A stretch of 64,000 nucleotides of DNA from Microbacterium sp. JZ31 (GCF_016805985.1 NZ_CP017661.1:1302001-1366000); one strand, 5' to 3'; positions 46,001 to 55,503 are shown, counted from the first letter of the stretch. Notes: generated by a model not told the origin, from the letters alone. Made by a program: numbers and translations.

Positions 46001-47074
46001 TTGAGCGCGCCCGCAGCCACGTCCGTCGATCGCCGTCGTTGGGCGCAGTACCTGGCCGATGAGCGCGCCGAGGCGAACGTGTACCGGCGGCTCGCGGCGA
46101 CGAAGGATGGCGAGGAGCGCGCGATCCTCGAGCAGCTCGCCCTCGCGGAGGGGCGCCACGAGGCGCACTGGCTCGCCCTGCTCGGCGGCGAGCCGGCCCG
46201 CATACCCCGCGCCAGCCTGCGCACGCGGATGCTCGGGTGGATGGCGGGCCGGTTCGGCACGATCTTCGTGCTGGCGCTCGCACAGCAGGCCGAGGCGCGC
46301 TCCCCGTACGACGGGGAGAAGTACGCGACGCCGGCCATGCGCGCCGACGAGAAGGTGCACCACGAGGTCGTGCGCGGCCTCGCGGCGCGCGGCCGCCGGC
46401 GGCTCTCCGGGACGTTCCGCGCGGCCGTGTTCGGCGCGAACGACGGTCTCGTGTCGAACCTCGCGCTCGTGCTCGGCATCGGTGCGACGGGCGTGGCCCC
46501 TCAGGTCGTGCTGTTCAGCGGCGTCGCGGGCCTGCTCGCGGGTGCGCTGTCGATGGGCGCGGGGGAGTTCGTGTCGGTGCGCTCGCAGCGCGAGCTGCTG
46601 GATGCGACCGAGCCCGGGACCTACGGCGACGGTGCGCTGCCGGACCTCGACATCGACTCGAACGAGCTCGCGCTCGTCTACCGCGCGCGCGGCATGGCCG
46701 CGGAGGAGGCCGACGCCCGCGCCCGCAGGGCGATCGCCGAGGCGCACGCCGGCCGCGTGCCCGTCCGCACGGGGGCCATCGACCTGCACGAGGTCGTCGG
46801 CGGCGCCTGGCGTGCCGCCGGATCGAGCTTCCTGTTCTTCGCGAGCGGCGCGGTCATCCCCGTGCTGCCGTGGCTGCTCGGGCTCACGGGAGTGCCCGCC
46901 GTCGTCGTGGCTCTGGTGCTCGTCGGCATCGCCCTGCTCGGCACAGGCGCGACCGTCGGGCTGCTGTCGGGCGCCTCGCCGCTCAAGCGCGCCCTGCGCC
47001 AGCTCGCGATCGGCTACGGCGCTGCGGCCGTGACGTATGTGCTCGGCCTCGCCTTCGGCGTGACGCTCGGCTGA
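46001..47074 (+). CDS. VIT1/CCC1-family transporter with N-terminal ferritin-like domain
   Basis: A 357-residue protein. Residues 10-130 form a rubrerythrin-like helical domain with candidate metal ligands in DERAEANVYRRLA, EGRHEAHWLALL and DEKVHHEVV. Residues 140-357 form the membrane VIT domain: FGANDGLVSNLALVLGI, SMGAGEFVSVRSQRE and three hydrophobic segments at the end. Related proteins export iron or manganese. The start is TTG 46001, preceded by GGAGG at proper spacing; no ATG is available. Confidence 0.88.
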   Translation: MSAPAATSVDRRRWAQYLADERAEANVYRRLAATKDGEERAILEQLALAEGRHEAHWLALLGGEPARIPRASLRTRMLGWMAGRFGTIFVLALAQQAEARSPYDGEKYATPAMRADEKVHHEVVRGLAARGRRRLSGTFRAAVFGANDGLVSNLALVLGIGATGVAPQVVLFSGVAGLLAGALSMGAGEFVSVRSQRELLDATEPGTYGDGALPDLDIDSNELALVYRARGMAAEEADARARRAIAEAHAGRVPVRTGAIDLHEVVGGAWRAAGSSFLFFASGAVIPVLPWLLGLTGVPAVVVALVLVGIALLGTGATVGLLSGASPLKRALRQLAIGYGAAAVTYVLGLAFGVTLG

Positions 47075-47276
47075 CGCCCGCCCGCGACCGGCATGTCCGG
47101 CTCGAACAGGCGTGCGCGGCCGTGCTCGGTCGCGGCGTGTCCGCCTGCTCGGGCCGCACGCCGACGGACGCGCCCGGGGCGCGACGGCGATTCGCCGGGC
47201 GGTTGAGCGCGTGGTAATGTTTCTCTTCGGTCGCGAAAGCGATCACAGCCCCGGTCGCAAGGTCGGGCACCCGGTT

Positions 47277-47360
47277 GCGCGGGTGGCGGAATAGGTAGAC
47301 GCGCTAGCTTGAGGTGCTAGTGCCCGTATAGGGCGTGGGGGTTCAAGTCCCCCTCGCGCA
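47277..47360 (+). tRNA. tRNA-Leu (anticodon GAG)
   Basis: An 84-nt class II tRNA. The acceptor stem GCGCGGG pairs with CTCGCGC (47353-47359) with one G-T pair. The anticodon stem CTAGC/GCTAG holds the loop TTGAGGT with GAG at 47311-47313. There is a long variable arm and a T arm with TTCAAGT loop. CCA is not encoded. A candidate -10 TAATGT lies at 47215-47220. It decodes CTC and CTT. Confidence 0.97.
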
Positions 47361-47365
47361 CAGAC

Positions 47366-47395
47366 CGAAGGCCCCGGAGAGATCCGGGGCCTTCG
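47366..47395 (+). terminator. Terminator of the tRNA-Leu transcript
   Basis: A perfect 13-bp stem (47366-47378 with 47383-47395) with a GAGA tetraloop begins 5 nt after the tRNA. It has the same loop as the suf operon terminator. Confidence 0.8.
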
Positions 47396-47423
47396 TCGTT
47401 CCCGGGCGTCGATCCGCGCGGGC

Positions 47424-47429
47424 TAGGTT
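47424..47429 (+). promoter_or_regulatory. -10 element TAGGTT, leaderless promoter
   Basis: TAGGTT ends 7 nt before ATG 47437 of the peptidase gene. Confidence 0.5.
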
Positions 47430-47436
47430 TGAACGC

Positions 47437-48735
47437 ATGTCGTCGCCTGAGCTGCCCGAGGTCGCGCGGATCGCGCAGGACCTGATCCGGATCGACACCA
47501 CCAACTGGGGCGGCGGACGCGCCAAGGGCGAGCGCGAGGCGGCAGAGTACGTCGGCGCGCACCTCGAGGGCCTCGGTCTCGAGCCGGAGTACTACGAGCC
47601 GATCGAGCGCCGCACGAACGTCGCGGCGCGCGTGCCGGGGCGCGACCGCGACAAGCCCGCCCTGGTGCTGCACGGTCACCTCGACGTCGTGCCCGCGGTC
47701 GCGGACGACTGGTCGGTCGACCCGTTCGCGGGCGAGATCCGCGACGGCATGCTGTGGGGCCGCGGCGCGGTCGACATGAAGAACATGGATGCGATGATCC
47801 TCGGCGCGGTCGGGGACATCCTGCGCGCCGGCGAGCAGCCCGAGCGCGATCTCGTGCTCGCGTTCTTCGCGGACGAGGAGAACGGCGGCGTCGAGGGGTC
47901 CCAGCTGGTGGTGCGCGACCGGCCGGACTGGTTCGCGGGCGCCACCCAGGCGATCAGCGAGGTCGGCGGCTACTCGATCCCCGTCGGCGACCGCAGCGCG
48001 TATCTGCTGCAGGTGGGGGAGAAGGCGCTGATGTGGGTCACGCTCGTCGCGCGCGGACGCGCGGGCCACGGCAGCCGCGTGCATCCCGACAACGCCGTCA
48101 CGCGCCTGGCCGCCGCGGTCGCGCGCCTGGGCGCCACCGACTGGCCGGTCGAGATGACCGCGACGACCGAGCGCCTGCTCGCCGGCATCGCCGACATCGC
48201 CGGGATGGACCCGGCGTCCGCTCCCGACGCCCTCGCGGCGAGCACGGGGCCCGCGGCGGCGTTCGTCGCGTCGACGTTCCGCACCATCACCAACCCGACG
48301 GGCCTGACAGCCGGCTACAAGCACAACGTGATCCCGGACGCCGCGCAGGCGACGGTCGACATCCGCGTCCTGCCGGGCGCGGAGGAGGCCGTGCTCGCCG
48401 AGGTGCAGCGCATCGTCGGCGACGACATCGAGATCCGAATGTTCCATCGCGACATCGGCCTGGAGATCCCGTTCGAGGGCGCGCTGGTCGACGCGATGGT
48501 CGGCGCGCTCGGCCGGCACGACCCCGGCGTGCCGGTGCTGCCGTACCTGCTCGGCGCGGGAACCGACAACAAGGCGCTCGCGACGATCGGCATCGACGGC
48601 TACGGCTTCGCGCCGCTCAAGCTCCCTGCCGACCTCGACTTCACGGGCATGTTCCACGGCGTCGACGAGCGCGTGCCGATCGACGCGCTGGAGTTCGGCG
48701 TGCGCGTGCTGACGGATCTCGTCCGCACGTACTGA
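47437..48735 (+). CDS. M20 family metallopeptidase
   Basis: A 432-residue dinuclear zinc peptidase of the M20 (DapE/ArgE/carboxypeptidase) group. Metal-site residues are His81 and Asp83 (LHGHLDVVP), Asp113 (GRGAVDMK), and Glu147-Glu148 (FADEENGG); AGHGSR is the dimerisation-domain active-site loop. The C-terminal His is in [11 protein letters not shown]. No signal peptide is seen, so a cytoplasmic dipeptidase-like role is likely. The substrate is unknown. Confidence 0.92.
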   Translation: MSSPELPEVARIAQDLIRIDTTNWGGGRAKGEREAAEYVGAHLEGLGLEPEYYEPIERRTNVAARVPGRDRDKPALVLHGHLDVVPAVADDWSVDPFAGEIRDGMLWGRGAVDMKNMDAMILGAVGDILRAGEQPERDLVLAFFADEENGGVEGSQLVVRDRPDWFAGATQAISEVGGYSIPVGDRSAYLLQVGEKALMWVTLVARGRAGHGSRVHPDNAVTRLAAAVARLGATDWPVEMTATTERLLAGIADIAGMDPASAPDALAASTGPAAAFVASTFRTITNPTGLTAGYKHNVIPDAAQATVDIRVLPGAEEAVLAEVQRIVGDDIEIRMFHRDIGLEIPFEGALVDAMVGALGRHDPGVPVLPYLLGAGTDNKALATIGIDGYGFAPLKLPADLDFTGMFHGVDERVPIDALEFGVRVLTDLVRTY

Positions 48736-48758
48736 CGGGCAGACCAGGAGGCGTCGCC

Positions 48759-48764
48759 TAGGCT
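48759..48764 (+). promoter_or_regulatory. -10 element TAGGCT, leaderless promoter
   Basis: TAGGCT ends 8 nt before GTG 48773 of uppP. Confidence 0.5.
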
Positions 48765-48772
48765 CTTGGATC

Positions 48773-49606
48773 GTGCCGTTCCTCGAAGCGATCATCCTCG
48801 GCCTCGTGCAGGGCCTCACCGAGTTCCTGCCGATCTCGTCGAGCGCCCACATCCGCATCCTGGGCGAATTCCTGCCCTCGGCGACCGACCCGGGCGCGAC
48901 CTTCACCGCGATCACGCAGATCGGCACCGAGGCCGCCGTGCTCGTGTACTTCTGGAACAAGATTGTGCGCGTGATCTCGCGGTGGGCGCAGTCGCTGGCC
49001 GGCCGCGTCCCGCGCAACGACCCGGACGCGCGCATGGGCTGGCTCGTGATCATCGGCACGCTGCCGATCGGCGTGCTCGGCTTCCTGTTCCAGGACGTCA
49101 TCCGCGACGTGTTCCGCAACCTGTGGCTCGTCGCGATCGTGCTGATCGTCTTCGGCATCATCCTGGGCATCGCCGACCGCTACGGACGCCGCGACCGCGA
49201 CCTCGACGACATCACGTATCCCAGCGGCGTGGCCATGGGCTTCGCGCAGGCGCTGGCCCTGGTGCCCGGCGTCTCGCGCTCGGGCGCCACCACCACGGCC
49301 GCCCGCCTGCTCGGCTACAACCGCACGGCGGCCGCCGAGTACGCCTTCCTGCTGGCGGTGCCCGCGGTGTTCGGCAGCGGCCTGTACGAGCTGCTGCACG
49401 CGCTCAACGAGCCGCAGAGCGGCCCGTACGGCATGGGCGAGACCGTCGTCGCGACGCTCGTCGCCGGCGTCGTGGGCTGGATCGTGATCGCCTACCTGAT
49501 GCGCTACCTCAAGACCGGCAGCTTCCTGCCGTTCGTGATCTACCGCGTCGCGCTGGGCGGCGTGCTGCTGGTCCTGCTGGCGACCGGCGTGCTGCAGGCC
49601 TTCTAG
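48773..49606 (+). CDS. uppP: Undecaprenyl-diphosphatase
   Basis: It recycles undecaprenyl pyrophosphate to the monophosphate carrier for peptidoglycan synthesis and gives bacitracin tolerance. The 277-residue membrane protein has the BacA motifs: Glu17 in [13 protein letters not shown] (residues 14-26) and PGVSRSG at 165-171, with about eight membrane segments. GTG 48773 is leaderless. Confidence 0.96.
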   Translation: MPFLEAIILGLVQGLTEFLPISSSAHIRILGEFLPSATDPGATFTAITQIGTEAAVLVYFWNKIVRVISRWAQSLAGRVPRNDPDARMGWLVIIGTLPIGVLGFLFQDVIRDVFRNLWLVAIVLIVFGIILGIADRYGRRDRDLDDITYPSGVAMGFAQALALVPGVSRSGATTTAARLLGYNRTAAAEYAFLLAVPAVFGSGLYELLHALNEPQSGPYGMGETVVATLVAGVVGWIVIAYLMRYLKTGSFLPFVIYRVALGGVLLVLLATGVLQAF

Positions 49607-49645
49607 CGGACGCCGCGCGCGGCGACGCGCTCTCAGCGGGACGCG

Positions 49646-50536
49646 TCAGCGGCCGCGCTCGTCCTTGCCCCGGCCGTCGCTGCGGCGCAGGTAGCTCTCG
49701 AACGCCTGCGCGATCGCGTCGCCCGACGCCTCGGGGGCGTCCACCGTGTCGCGCGCCTGCTCGAGCTGGCGGATGTACTCCCGCATCTCGTCGTCGTCGC
49801 TCGCGGCCGCGTCAATCGTCGCCTCCCACGTGGCGGCCTCCGCAGCGAGCGTGCCGCGCGGCACGTCCGCCGCGGCGAGCTCCTCGAGCCGGTCGAGCAG
49901 GGCGAGCGTTGCCTTGGGGGACGGCGTGTGACCCGCGACGTAGTGCGGCACGCTGGCCCACAGGCTCGCGGACGGGATGCCCGCCTGCTCGGCCGCGTCG
50001 CCGAGCACGCTCAGCACGCCGACGGGTCCCTCATAGCTGCTGCGCTCGAGCGCCAGGGCGCCGCGCAGCGCCTCGTTGTCGCTGCCCGCGAAGATCGAGA
50101 TGGGCCGGGTGTGCGGCACGTCGGCCATCATCGAGCCCAGGGTGACGAAGCCCGTGATGTCCTCCCGCAGCGCGGCGTCGACGAACTCGGCCGCGAAGGC
50201 CTGCCATGCGCGGGCGGGCTCGACGCCCGTCAGCACCCAGAACTCCGTCTCGCCCTCGCGCGCGTTCACGGGACGGTGCAGCGTGGCCTCGGGCCAGCGC
50301 AGCCGCCGGCGGCCCGTCGCATCAGACTCCACGGTCGGGCGCGTGTACTGGTAGTCGAAGTAGAGCTCGGGGTCGACGCTGATCACCGGCTCGTACTCGC
50401 CGTTCGCAAGCAGGAGCCCCACGGCGCTCGTGGCGGCCTCGCCCGCGTCGTTCCATCCGTCGAACGCGGCGACGATGATCCTGCGTCCGAGGGTCGCGCC
50501 GGCGGCGGTTGCGGCGATGTCGGCCTCGTGCTCCAC
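49646..50536 (-). CDS. PAC2 family protein
   Basis: A 296-residue PAC2 (proteasome assembly chaperone 2-like) protein; the bacterial function is unknown. The N-terminal stretch IIVAAFDGWNDAGEAATSA and SLWASVPHYVAGHTPSPKATLALL are the family marks. The C-terminus is helical and charged. The GTG at 50536 is preceded by a minus-strand TATCCT (50586-50591) and a GGGAC/GTCCC leader hairpin (50573-50585). It is divergent from the HAD gene. Confidence 0.88.
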   Translation of the reverse strand: MEHEADIAATAAGATLGRRIIVAAFDGWNDAGEAATSAVGLLLANGEYEPVISVDPELYFDYQYTRPTVESDATGRRRLRWPEATLHRPVNAREGETEFWVLTGVEPARAWQAFAAEFVDAALREDITGFVTLGSMMADVPHTRPISIFAGSDNEALRGALALERSSYEGPVGVLSVLGDAAEQAGIPSASLWASVPHYVAGHTPSPKATLALLDRLEELAAADVPRGTLAAEAATWEATIDAAASDDDEMREYIRQLEQARDTVDAPEASGDAIAQAFESYLRRSDGRGKDERGR

Positions 50537-50690
50537 TCGGCTCCTCTCCGTCCGCCGCGCGACGTGCCCGGCGGGACTTCGTCCCAGGATAGGCGCGTCG
50601 TGCGCACATGGGGCCTGACGCGCGGTGATCTCTCGGGTCGCGCCGCGCGGTGCGCCGTCGGCTCGCAGGGGGCCTCCGGGTGGCCGCGGC

Positions 50691-50696
50691 TAGGCT
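50691..50696 (+). promoter_or_regulatory. -10 element TAGGCT, leaderless promoter
   Basis: TAGGCT ends 6 nt before GTG 50703 of the HAD gene. Confidence 0.5.
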
Positions 50697-50702
50697 GTCT
50701 CG

Positions 50703-51449
50703 GTGACTTCACCCCGCACCCTTCCCGGTCAGCAGAGCGCCGCCGCGCCGACCGGCCAGCTGCCCGCCGCCGTCCTGTGGGACATGGACGGCACGCTCGT
50801 CGACACCGAGCCCTACTGGATCGCGGCCGAGGCCCCGCTGGTCGAGGAGCACGGCGGCTCGTGGACGCACGAGGACGCGCTGCAGCTCGTCGGCCTGAGC
50901 CTCGATGCATCGGCGCGGATCCTGCAGGCCGCCGGCGTGCGGCTGAGCGAGGACGAGATCATCTCGACCCTGAGCGCGCGCGTGATCGCGATGTGCGCGG
51001 ACAAGGGCGTGCCCTTCCGCCCGGGCGCGCTGGAGCTGCTGCGCGACCTCAGGGCGTCCGGTGTGAAGACCGGGCTCGTCACCATGTCGTACCGCCACAT
51101 GGCCCTGTCCATCCTCGACCTGATCGAGTTCGAGGCGTTCGACGTCGTGGTCGCCGGCGACGACGCGAAGCGGCCCAAGCCCTTCCCGGACCCGTACCTC
51201 CAGGCCGCGGAGGCGCTGGGCGTGGACATCGCCGACACGGTCGCGATCGAGGACTCGCCCAACGGCCTGCGCTCGGCGATCGCATCGGGCGCGGTCGCCC
51301 TCGGCGTCCCGAACATCCTGCCGCTCGACGACCTCGGCGCGGACGCGCTCTGGCCGACGCTCGCCGACCGCTCGGCCGCGGACCTCGGCGCCCTCCACGC
51401 CGAGCGCGCCGCCGCCAAGGCGGCCCCGGCGAAGGAGGCCTCCGCATGA
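50703..51449 (+). CDS. HAD superfamily phosphatase/phosphomutase-like protein
   Basis: A 248-residue HAD protein with Asp27 and Asp29 in LWDMDGTLVDTEPYW, a threonine motif in GLVTMSYRHM, the Lys in AKRPKPFPDPYLQAA and VAIEDSPNGLRSA. The layout is that of beta-phosphoglucomutase-like phosphatases; the substrate is unknown. GTG 50703 is leaderless. Its last codons overlap the trmI start by 4 nt. Confidence 0.9.
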   Translation: MTSPRTLPGQQSAAAPTGQLPAAVLWDMDGTLVDTEPYWIAAEAPLVEEHGGSWTHEDALQLVGLSLDASARILQAAGVRLSEDEIISTLSARVIAMCADKGVPFRPGALELLRDLRASGVKTGLVTMSYRHMALSILDLIEFEAFDVVVAGDDAKRPKPFPDPYLQAAEALGVDIADTVAIEDSPNGLRSAIASGAVALGVPNILPLDDLGADALWPTLADRSAADLGALHAERAAAKAAPAKEASA

Positions 51450-52486
51450 CCGGCGTGCCCCGTCCGCGCGGACCGTTCCGCTACGGCGACCGCGTGCAGC
51501 TGACCGGGCCGAAGGCCCGCATGCACACCATCACGCTGCGCGAGGGCGGCGAGCTGCACACGCATCACGGCGTGCTCAAGCACGAGCAGCTCATCGGTCA
51601 TCCGGACGGCTCAGTGTTCACCAACAGCTCGGGTCACGAGTACCTGGCGCTGCGCCCGCTGCTGCGCGACTTCGTGATGTCGATGCCGCGCGGCGCCGCG
51701 ATCGTGTACCCGAAGGACGCCGCCGCGATCGTCGCGCAGGCCGACGTCTTCCCGGGCGCGGTCGTCGTCGAGGCGGGCGTCGGATCCGGCGCGCTGTCGC
51801 TGTCGCTGCTGCGTGCCGTGGGCTCGGAGGGGCGGCTGATCTCGTTCGAGCGGCGCGCCGAGTTCGCGGACGTCGCGCGCGGCAACGTCGAGACCTTCTT
51901 CGGCGAGATGCCGGACTTCTGGGAGGTGCGCGAGGGCGACCTCGCGGAGGCGCTGCCGCAGGCCGTCGAGCCGGGCTCGGTCGACCGCGTCGTGCTCGAC
52001 ATGCTCGCGCCGTGGGAGGTCATGGACGCGGTCGCCGACGCGCTCACGCCCGGCGGCGTGGTGATCTGCTACGTCGCGACCGCCACGCAGCTCTCGCGCG
52101 TCGCCGAGTACATCCGCGGCACGGGTGCCTTCACCGACCCCGAGGCGAACGAGACGATGGTGCGCGGCTGGCACGTCGAGGGCCTCGCCGTGCGACCGGA
52201 TCACCGGATGGTCGCCCACACGGGCTTCCTGATCTCCGCGCGACGCCTCGCGCCCGGTGTCGTGCCGCCCGAGGTCAAGCGCCGGGCGTCGAAGAACAGC
52301 TTCTCGGACGAGGACGTGGAGATCTGGACGCCCGGTGCCGTGGGCGACAGGGAGATCACCGACAAGAACCTCCGCAAGCGCATCCGCGAGGCCCAGAAGG
52401 CCGCGCACGGCGCGCGGATCGCCTCCGGTCGCGCGGACGCCCCCGACGCCTCCGCCGCGTCGGAGGCACCGGAACGCGACGCATAG
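51446..52486 (+). CDS. trmI: tRNA (adenine-N1)-methyltransferase TrmI
   Basis: It methylates A58 in the T loop of tRNA. The 346-residue protein has an N-terminal beta domain (FRYGDRVQLTGPKARMHTITL) and a Rossmann SAM domain with VVEAGVGSGALSLSLL (about residue 108) and VVLDMLAPWE. The C-terminal tail (from residue 270) is charged and variable. It overlaps the upstream HAD gene. In M. tuberculosis the ortholog lies next to the Pup-proteasome genes, which are not present here. Confidence 0.94.
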   Translation: MTGVPRPRGPFRYGDRVQLTGPKARMHTITLREGGELHTHHGVLKHEQLIGHPDGSVFTNSSGHEYLALRPLLRDFVMSMPRGAAIVYPKDAAAIVAQADVFPGAVVVEAGVGSGALSLSLLRAVGSEGRLISFERRAEFADVARGNVETFFGEMPDFWEVREGDLAEALPQAVEPGSVDRVVLDMLAPWEVMDAVADALTPGGVVICYVATATQLSRVAEYIRGTGAFTDPEANETMVRGWHVEGLAVRPDHRMVAHTGFLISARRLAPGVVPPEVKRRASKNSFSDEDVEIWTPGAVGDREITDKNLRKRIREAQKAAHGARIASGRADAPDASAASEAPERDA

Positions 52487-52489
52487 ACT
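52484..52489 (+). promoter_or_regulatory. -10 element TAGACT overlapping the trmI stop codon
   Basis: TAGACT starts on the TAG stop of trmI and ends 7 nt before ATG 52497 of the FKBP gene. Confidence 0.5.
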
Positions 52490-52496
52490 GAACGGC

Positions 52497-53492
52497 ATGC
52501 GGAGAACTTCGGCCGTCCTCTCGACCGCCGCCCTGATCGGAGTCGCCCTCGTCGGCTGTGCGCCGGCCGGAACGGCCGGCGCGTCATGCGATCGCGTCGC
52601 GAACAGCGACCCCGAGACGATGTCCCAGATCGAGGTGTCGGGCGCGCTCGAGACGCAGCCCACGGTGGACGTGCGCACCCCGTTCGTCACCGCGGACGAC
52701 GCGCACGCCGACGTCGAGCGCGGCGACGGTCCTGCGATCACGGACGTCGACCAGCCCGCGGTGCTCGACATCACGCTGATCGACGGCGAGAGCGGATCGC
52801 AGCTGCTGGGCACCGCTTACAGCGGCGACGTCACCGGCGTGAGCCCGCTGTCGGGGTGGACGTCGCAGTTCCCCGCGTTCGAGGACGCGCTGCTGTGCGC
52901 CACCGAGGGATCCCGCATCGCGGTCGCGATCTCGCAGGACGGCGTCACCGAGGAGACCCGCGCGATGTACGCGCAGGCCGGTCTGCCGCAGGAGGGCTCG
53001 CTCATCGCCGTCATCGACGTGCGCAAGGTGCTGCCGCGCGCCGCCTCCGGCGAGGTGCAGTTCAACGCCGGCCTGGGTCTGCCCACCGTCGTGCGCACGC
53101 CCGACGGCGTCCCCGGGATCATCGTCCCCGATGCCACCGCCCCGTCCGAGGTCGTGGTGCAGACGCTGATCAAGGGCGACGGCCCCGTGCTCGGCGCGGA
53201 CGAGGCAGCGGTCGTGCACTACACGGGCGTGACGTGGGACGAGCGCGAGGTGTTCGACTCGACGTGGCAGGGCGAGCCGCCCATGCCCGCGACGCTGGTG
53301 CCCGACCAGGTCGTGCCCGGCTTCGCCCAGGCGCTCGAGGGTCAGACGATCGGCTCGCAGGTCATGGTGGTCATCCCGCCTGACCAGGGCTACGGCGACC
53401 AGGCCCAGGGCACGATCCCGGCGAACTCGACGCTCGTCTTCGTGATCGACATCCTCGGCTCGACTCCGGCCACCGCCGTCCCCGCGCCGTAA
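52497..53492 (+). CDS. FKBP-type peptidyl-prolyl isomerase, lipoprotein
   Basis: A 331-residue exported lipoprotein: signal peptide with lipobox LVGC, the modified Cys at position 21. The C-terminal FKBP domain (about residues 225-325) has VVHYTGVTWDEREVFDSTW, VVPGFAQALEGQTIGSQVMVVIPPDQGYG and the closing TLVFVIDILG. The middle part (about 60-200) resembles a second, degenerate FKBP domain. It would assist folding of proteins outside the membrane. Its lipid anchor would depend on enzymes such as Lnt, encoded 6 kb downstream. Confidence 0.92.
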   Translation: MRRTSAVLSTAALIGVALVGCAPAGTAGASCDRVANSDPETMSQIEVSGALETQPTVDVRTPFVTADDAHADVERGDGPAITDVDQPAVLDITLIDGESGSQLLGTAYSGDVTGVSPLSGWTSQFPAFEDALLCATEGSRIAVAISQDGVTEETRAMYAQAGLPQEGSLIAVIDVRKVLPRAASGEVQFNAGLGLPTVVRTPDGVPGIIVPDATAPSEVVVQTLIKGDGPVLGADEAAVVHYTGVTWDEREVFDSTWQGEPPMPATLVPDQVVPGFAQALEGQTIGSQVMVVIPPDQGYGDQAQGTIPANSTLVFVIDILGSTPATAVPAP

Positions 53493-53560
53493 CGCCCGCC
53501 GCAGTCACGGCGTCGTAGGACACCGCGCCGCGGGAGCGCGTGGCGTGCCCCGCCTCGGCC

Positions 53561-53566
53561 TAGGAT
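53561..53566 (+). promoter_or_regulatory. -10 element TAGGAT, leaderless promoter
   Basis: TAGGAT ends 6 nt before GTG 53573 of pafB. Confidence 0.5.
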
Positions 53567-53572
53567 GGCCAG

Positions 53573-54559
53573 GTGGCGGAGAGGATCCAGGCGGAAGAGC
53601 GCCAGCTGAACCTGATCGTGGCGCTCATGGCCACAGAGATCGGGCTGACGAAGCAGCAGATCCTCGAGTCCGTGTCGGGTTACCGCCAGCGCGCCGGCGC
53701 CAAGGCCGACGCGCTCGAGAAGATGTTCGAGCGCGACAAGGACGACCTGCGCGAGCTCGGCGTGCCGATCGAGACGATCGGCGACAGCGCCGACCCCAAC
53801 GATCTCCGGGAAGCGCGCTACCGCATCCCGAAGGCGGAATACGACCTTCCCGCCGACATCACGTTCACGCCCGCGGAGGTCGCAATCCTGGCGCTCGCGG
53901 GCTCCGTGTGGAGCGAGGGCTCGCTGTCCAAGGACGCCACGACGGGACTGCGCAAGATCCGCGCCCTGGGGATCGAGGTCGACGAGCCCATCATCGGCTT
54001 CGCGCCGCGCATGACCGTGCGGGAGCCGTCGTTCGGGCCGCTGCGCGACGCGATCGAGGCGTGCCGGGTGGTGACGTTCGACTACCTGAAGCCGGGGGAG
54101 GAGAAGCCCCGCCGTCGCCGCGTGCGGCCGCTCGCCCTCGTCGACTACGAGGGGCGCTGGCACGTCTCGGCGCACGACATCGACGCGGACGGCGACAGGA
54201 TGTTCCTGCTGGCGCGGATCGTCGGGGACGTGGTCGCGACGCGCGAGCGCTTCGATCCCGAGCTGCGCGTGGGGGCGGGCGCGCGGGCCGAGGAGAGCCT
54301 GCGCGAGGTCGCGGCGCGCAACCAGGCGCTGCTCGAGGTCACACCGGGAAGCGAGGCCGCGCTGCGTCTCGCGCGGCGCGGAGAGCCGGCCGCGCAGGGG
54401 ATGCACGTGTCGTTCGTCGACCTGCACATCTTCGCGGACGAGCTCGCGTCGTACGGCCCCGAGGTGCGGGTCGTCGAGCCGGACGAGCTGCGCGCGGCGG
54501 TCGTGGCGCGCCTGCGTGCCGCGCGCGATGCCCACGCGACGGAGGGGAGCGCCGCATGA
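53573..54559 (+). CDS. pafB: WYL-domain transcriptional activator PafB
   Basis: PafB and PafC together form the mycobacterial activator of the LexA-independent DNA damage response. The 328-residue protein has an N-terminal winged HTH (EERQLNLIVALMATEIGLTKQQILESV) and a WYL domain with RPLALVDYEGRWHVSAHD and the C-terminal WCX-like extension. GTG 53573 is leaderless. The stop overlaps pafC by 4 nt. Confidence 0.92.
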   Translation: MAERIQAEERQLNLIVALMATEIGLTKQQILESVSGYRQRAGAKADALEKMFERDKDDLRELGVPIETIGDSADPNDLREARYRIPKAEYDLPADITFTPAEVAILALAGSVWSEGSLSKDATTGLRKIRALGIEVDEPIIGFAPRMTVREPSFGPLRDAIEACRVVTFDYLKPGEEKPRRRRVRPLALVDYEGRWHVSAHDIDADGDRMFLLARIVGDVVATRERFDPELRVGAGARAEESLREVAARNQALLEVTPGSEAALRLARRGEPAAQGMHVSFVDLHIFADELASYGPEVRVVEPDELRAAVVARLRAARDAHATEGSAA

Positions 54560-55503
54560 CCAAGCTGCTGACACCCGATCGCGTGACGCTGTACCTGACG
54601 CTGGTCCCGTACCTCGTCGAGCGCGGCGAGGTGTCTCTCGAGGACGCCGCGCGCGACTTCGACGTGACGCCCGCGCAGATGCGCACGATGGTCGAGAAGC
54701 TGACGCTGATCGGCCGCCCCGAGCAGATGCCCGATGACCTGTTCGACATCAACTGGGACCTTCTCGACGAGCAGGGGATCATCGAGATCACCCAGTCCGT
54801 CGGGCTCGAGCGCTCGCCCCGCCTGACCGCGCGCGAGGCGGCCGCGCTGCTCGGCGGTCTTCGGCTGGCCGGGTCTCTGCCCGGTGTCGCGGGCGGCGAG
54901 GTGTACGCGGGGCTGCTCGCCAAGCTGTCGCGCGGCGCGTCCGGGGCGCCCGCCGAGGTGGTCGTCGTGCCCGAGCCGGTCGACGAGGTGCGCGCGCTGG
55001 TGTCGCAGGCGCTGCGCGACCAGGTGACGCTCTCGTTCACCTACCGCCGACCGGACGCCGAGCCCACCACGCGCACGGTCGATCCGGTGAAGGTCATCGT
55101 GACCGAGGGGCAGTGGTACCTGCAGGGCTGGTGCCACATGCGGCGCGCGATGCGGAACTTCCTGCTCGAGCGCGTGAGCGATCCGCGCGTCACGGACGAT
55201 CCGATCCAGCATGCGCACGACCCGGTGCCCGACATGTTCGAGCCGGGCGAGAACGACGAGGTCGCGGTCGTGCGGTTCGCCGACGACCTCGCCCCGCTCG
55301 TCGGCGACTACCTGTCCGGCGCGGAGACGTCGTCGTCGGGCGGCATCACGACCGCGCGGCTGCGCGTGTCCGATGCCCGCACCCTGAAGCGGCTCGCCGC
55401 GCGTCGCGCCGGGCGGGTCGAGATCGTGGAGCCGCCCTCGGCGCGTCGGGCCGCGGCGGAGTGGGCGACCGCGGCGCTCGCGCTCTACGGCGAAGACGCC
55501 TGA
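54556..55503 (+). CDS. pafC: WYL-domain transcriptional activator PafC
   Basis: The 315-residue partner of PafB. It has an HTH-like N-terminus (LTLVPYLVERGEVSLEDAARDF) and a WYL domain with VDPVKVIVTEGQWYLQGWC. ATG 54556 overlaps the pafB stop, which suits the two working as a heterodimer. pafBC are followed by tatA, tatC and helY, the same order as in M. tuberculosis. Confidence 0.92.
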   Translation: MTKLLTPDRVTLYLTLVPYLVERGEVSLEDAARDFDVTPAQMRTMVEKLTLIGRPEQMPDDLFDINWDLLDEQGIIEITQSVGLERSPRLTAREAAALLGGLRLAGSLPGVAGGEVYAGLLAKLSRGASGAPAEVVVVPEPVDEVRALVSQALRDQVTLSFTYRRPDAEPTTRTVDPVKVIVTEGQWYLQGWCHMRRAMRNFLLERVSDPRVTDDPIQHAHDPVPDMFEPGENDEVAVVRFADDLAPLVGDYLSGAETSSSGGITTARLRVSDARTLKRLAARRAGRVEIVEPPSARRAAAEWATAALALYGEDA

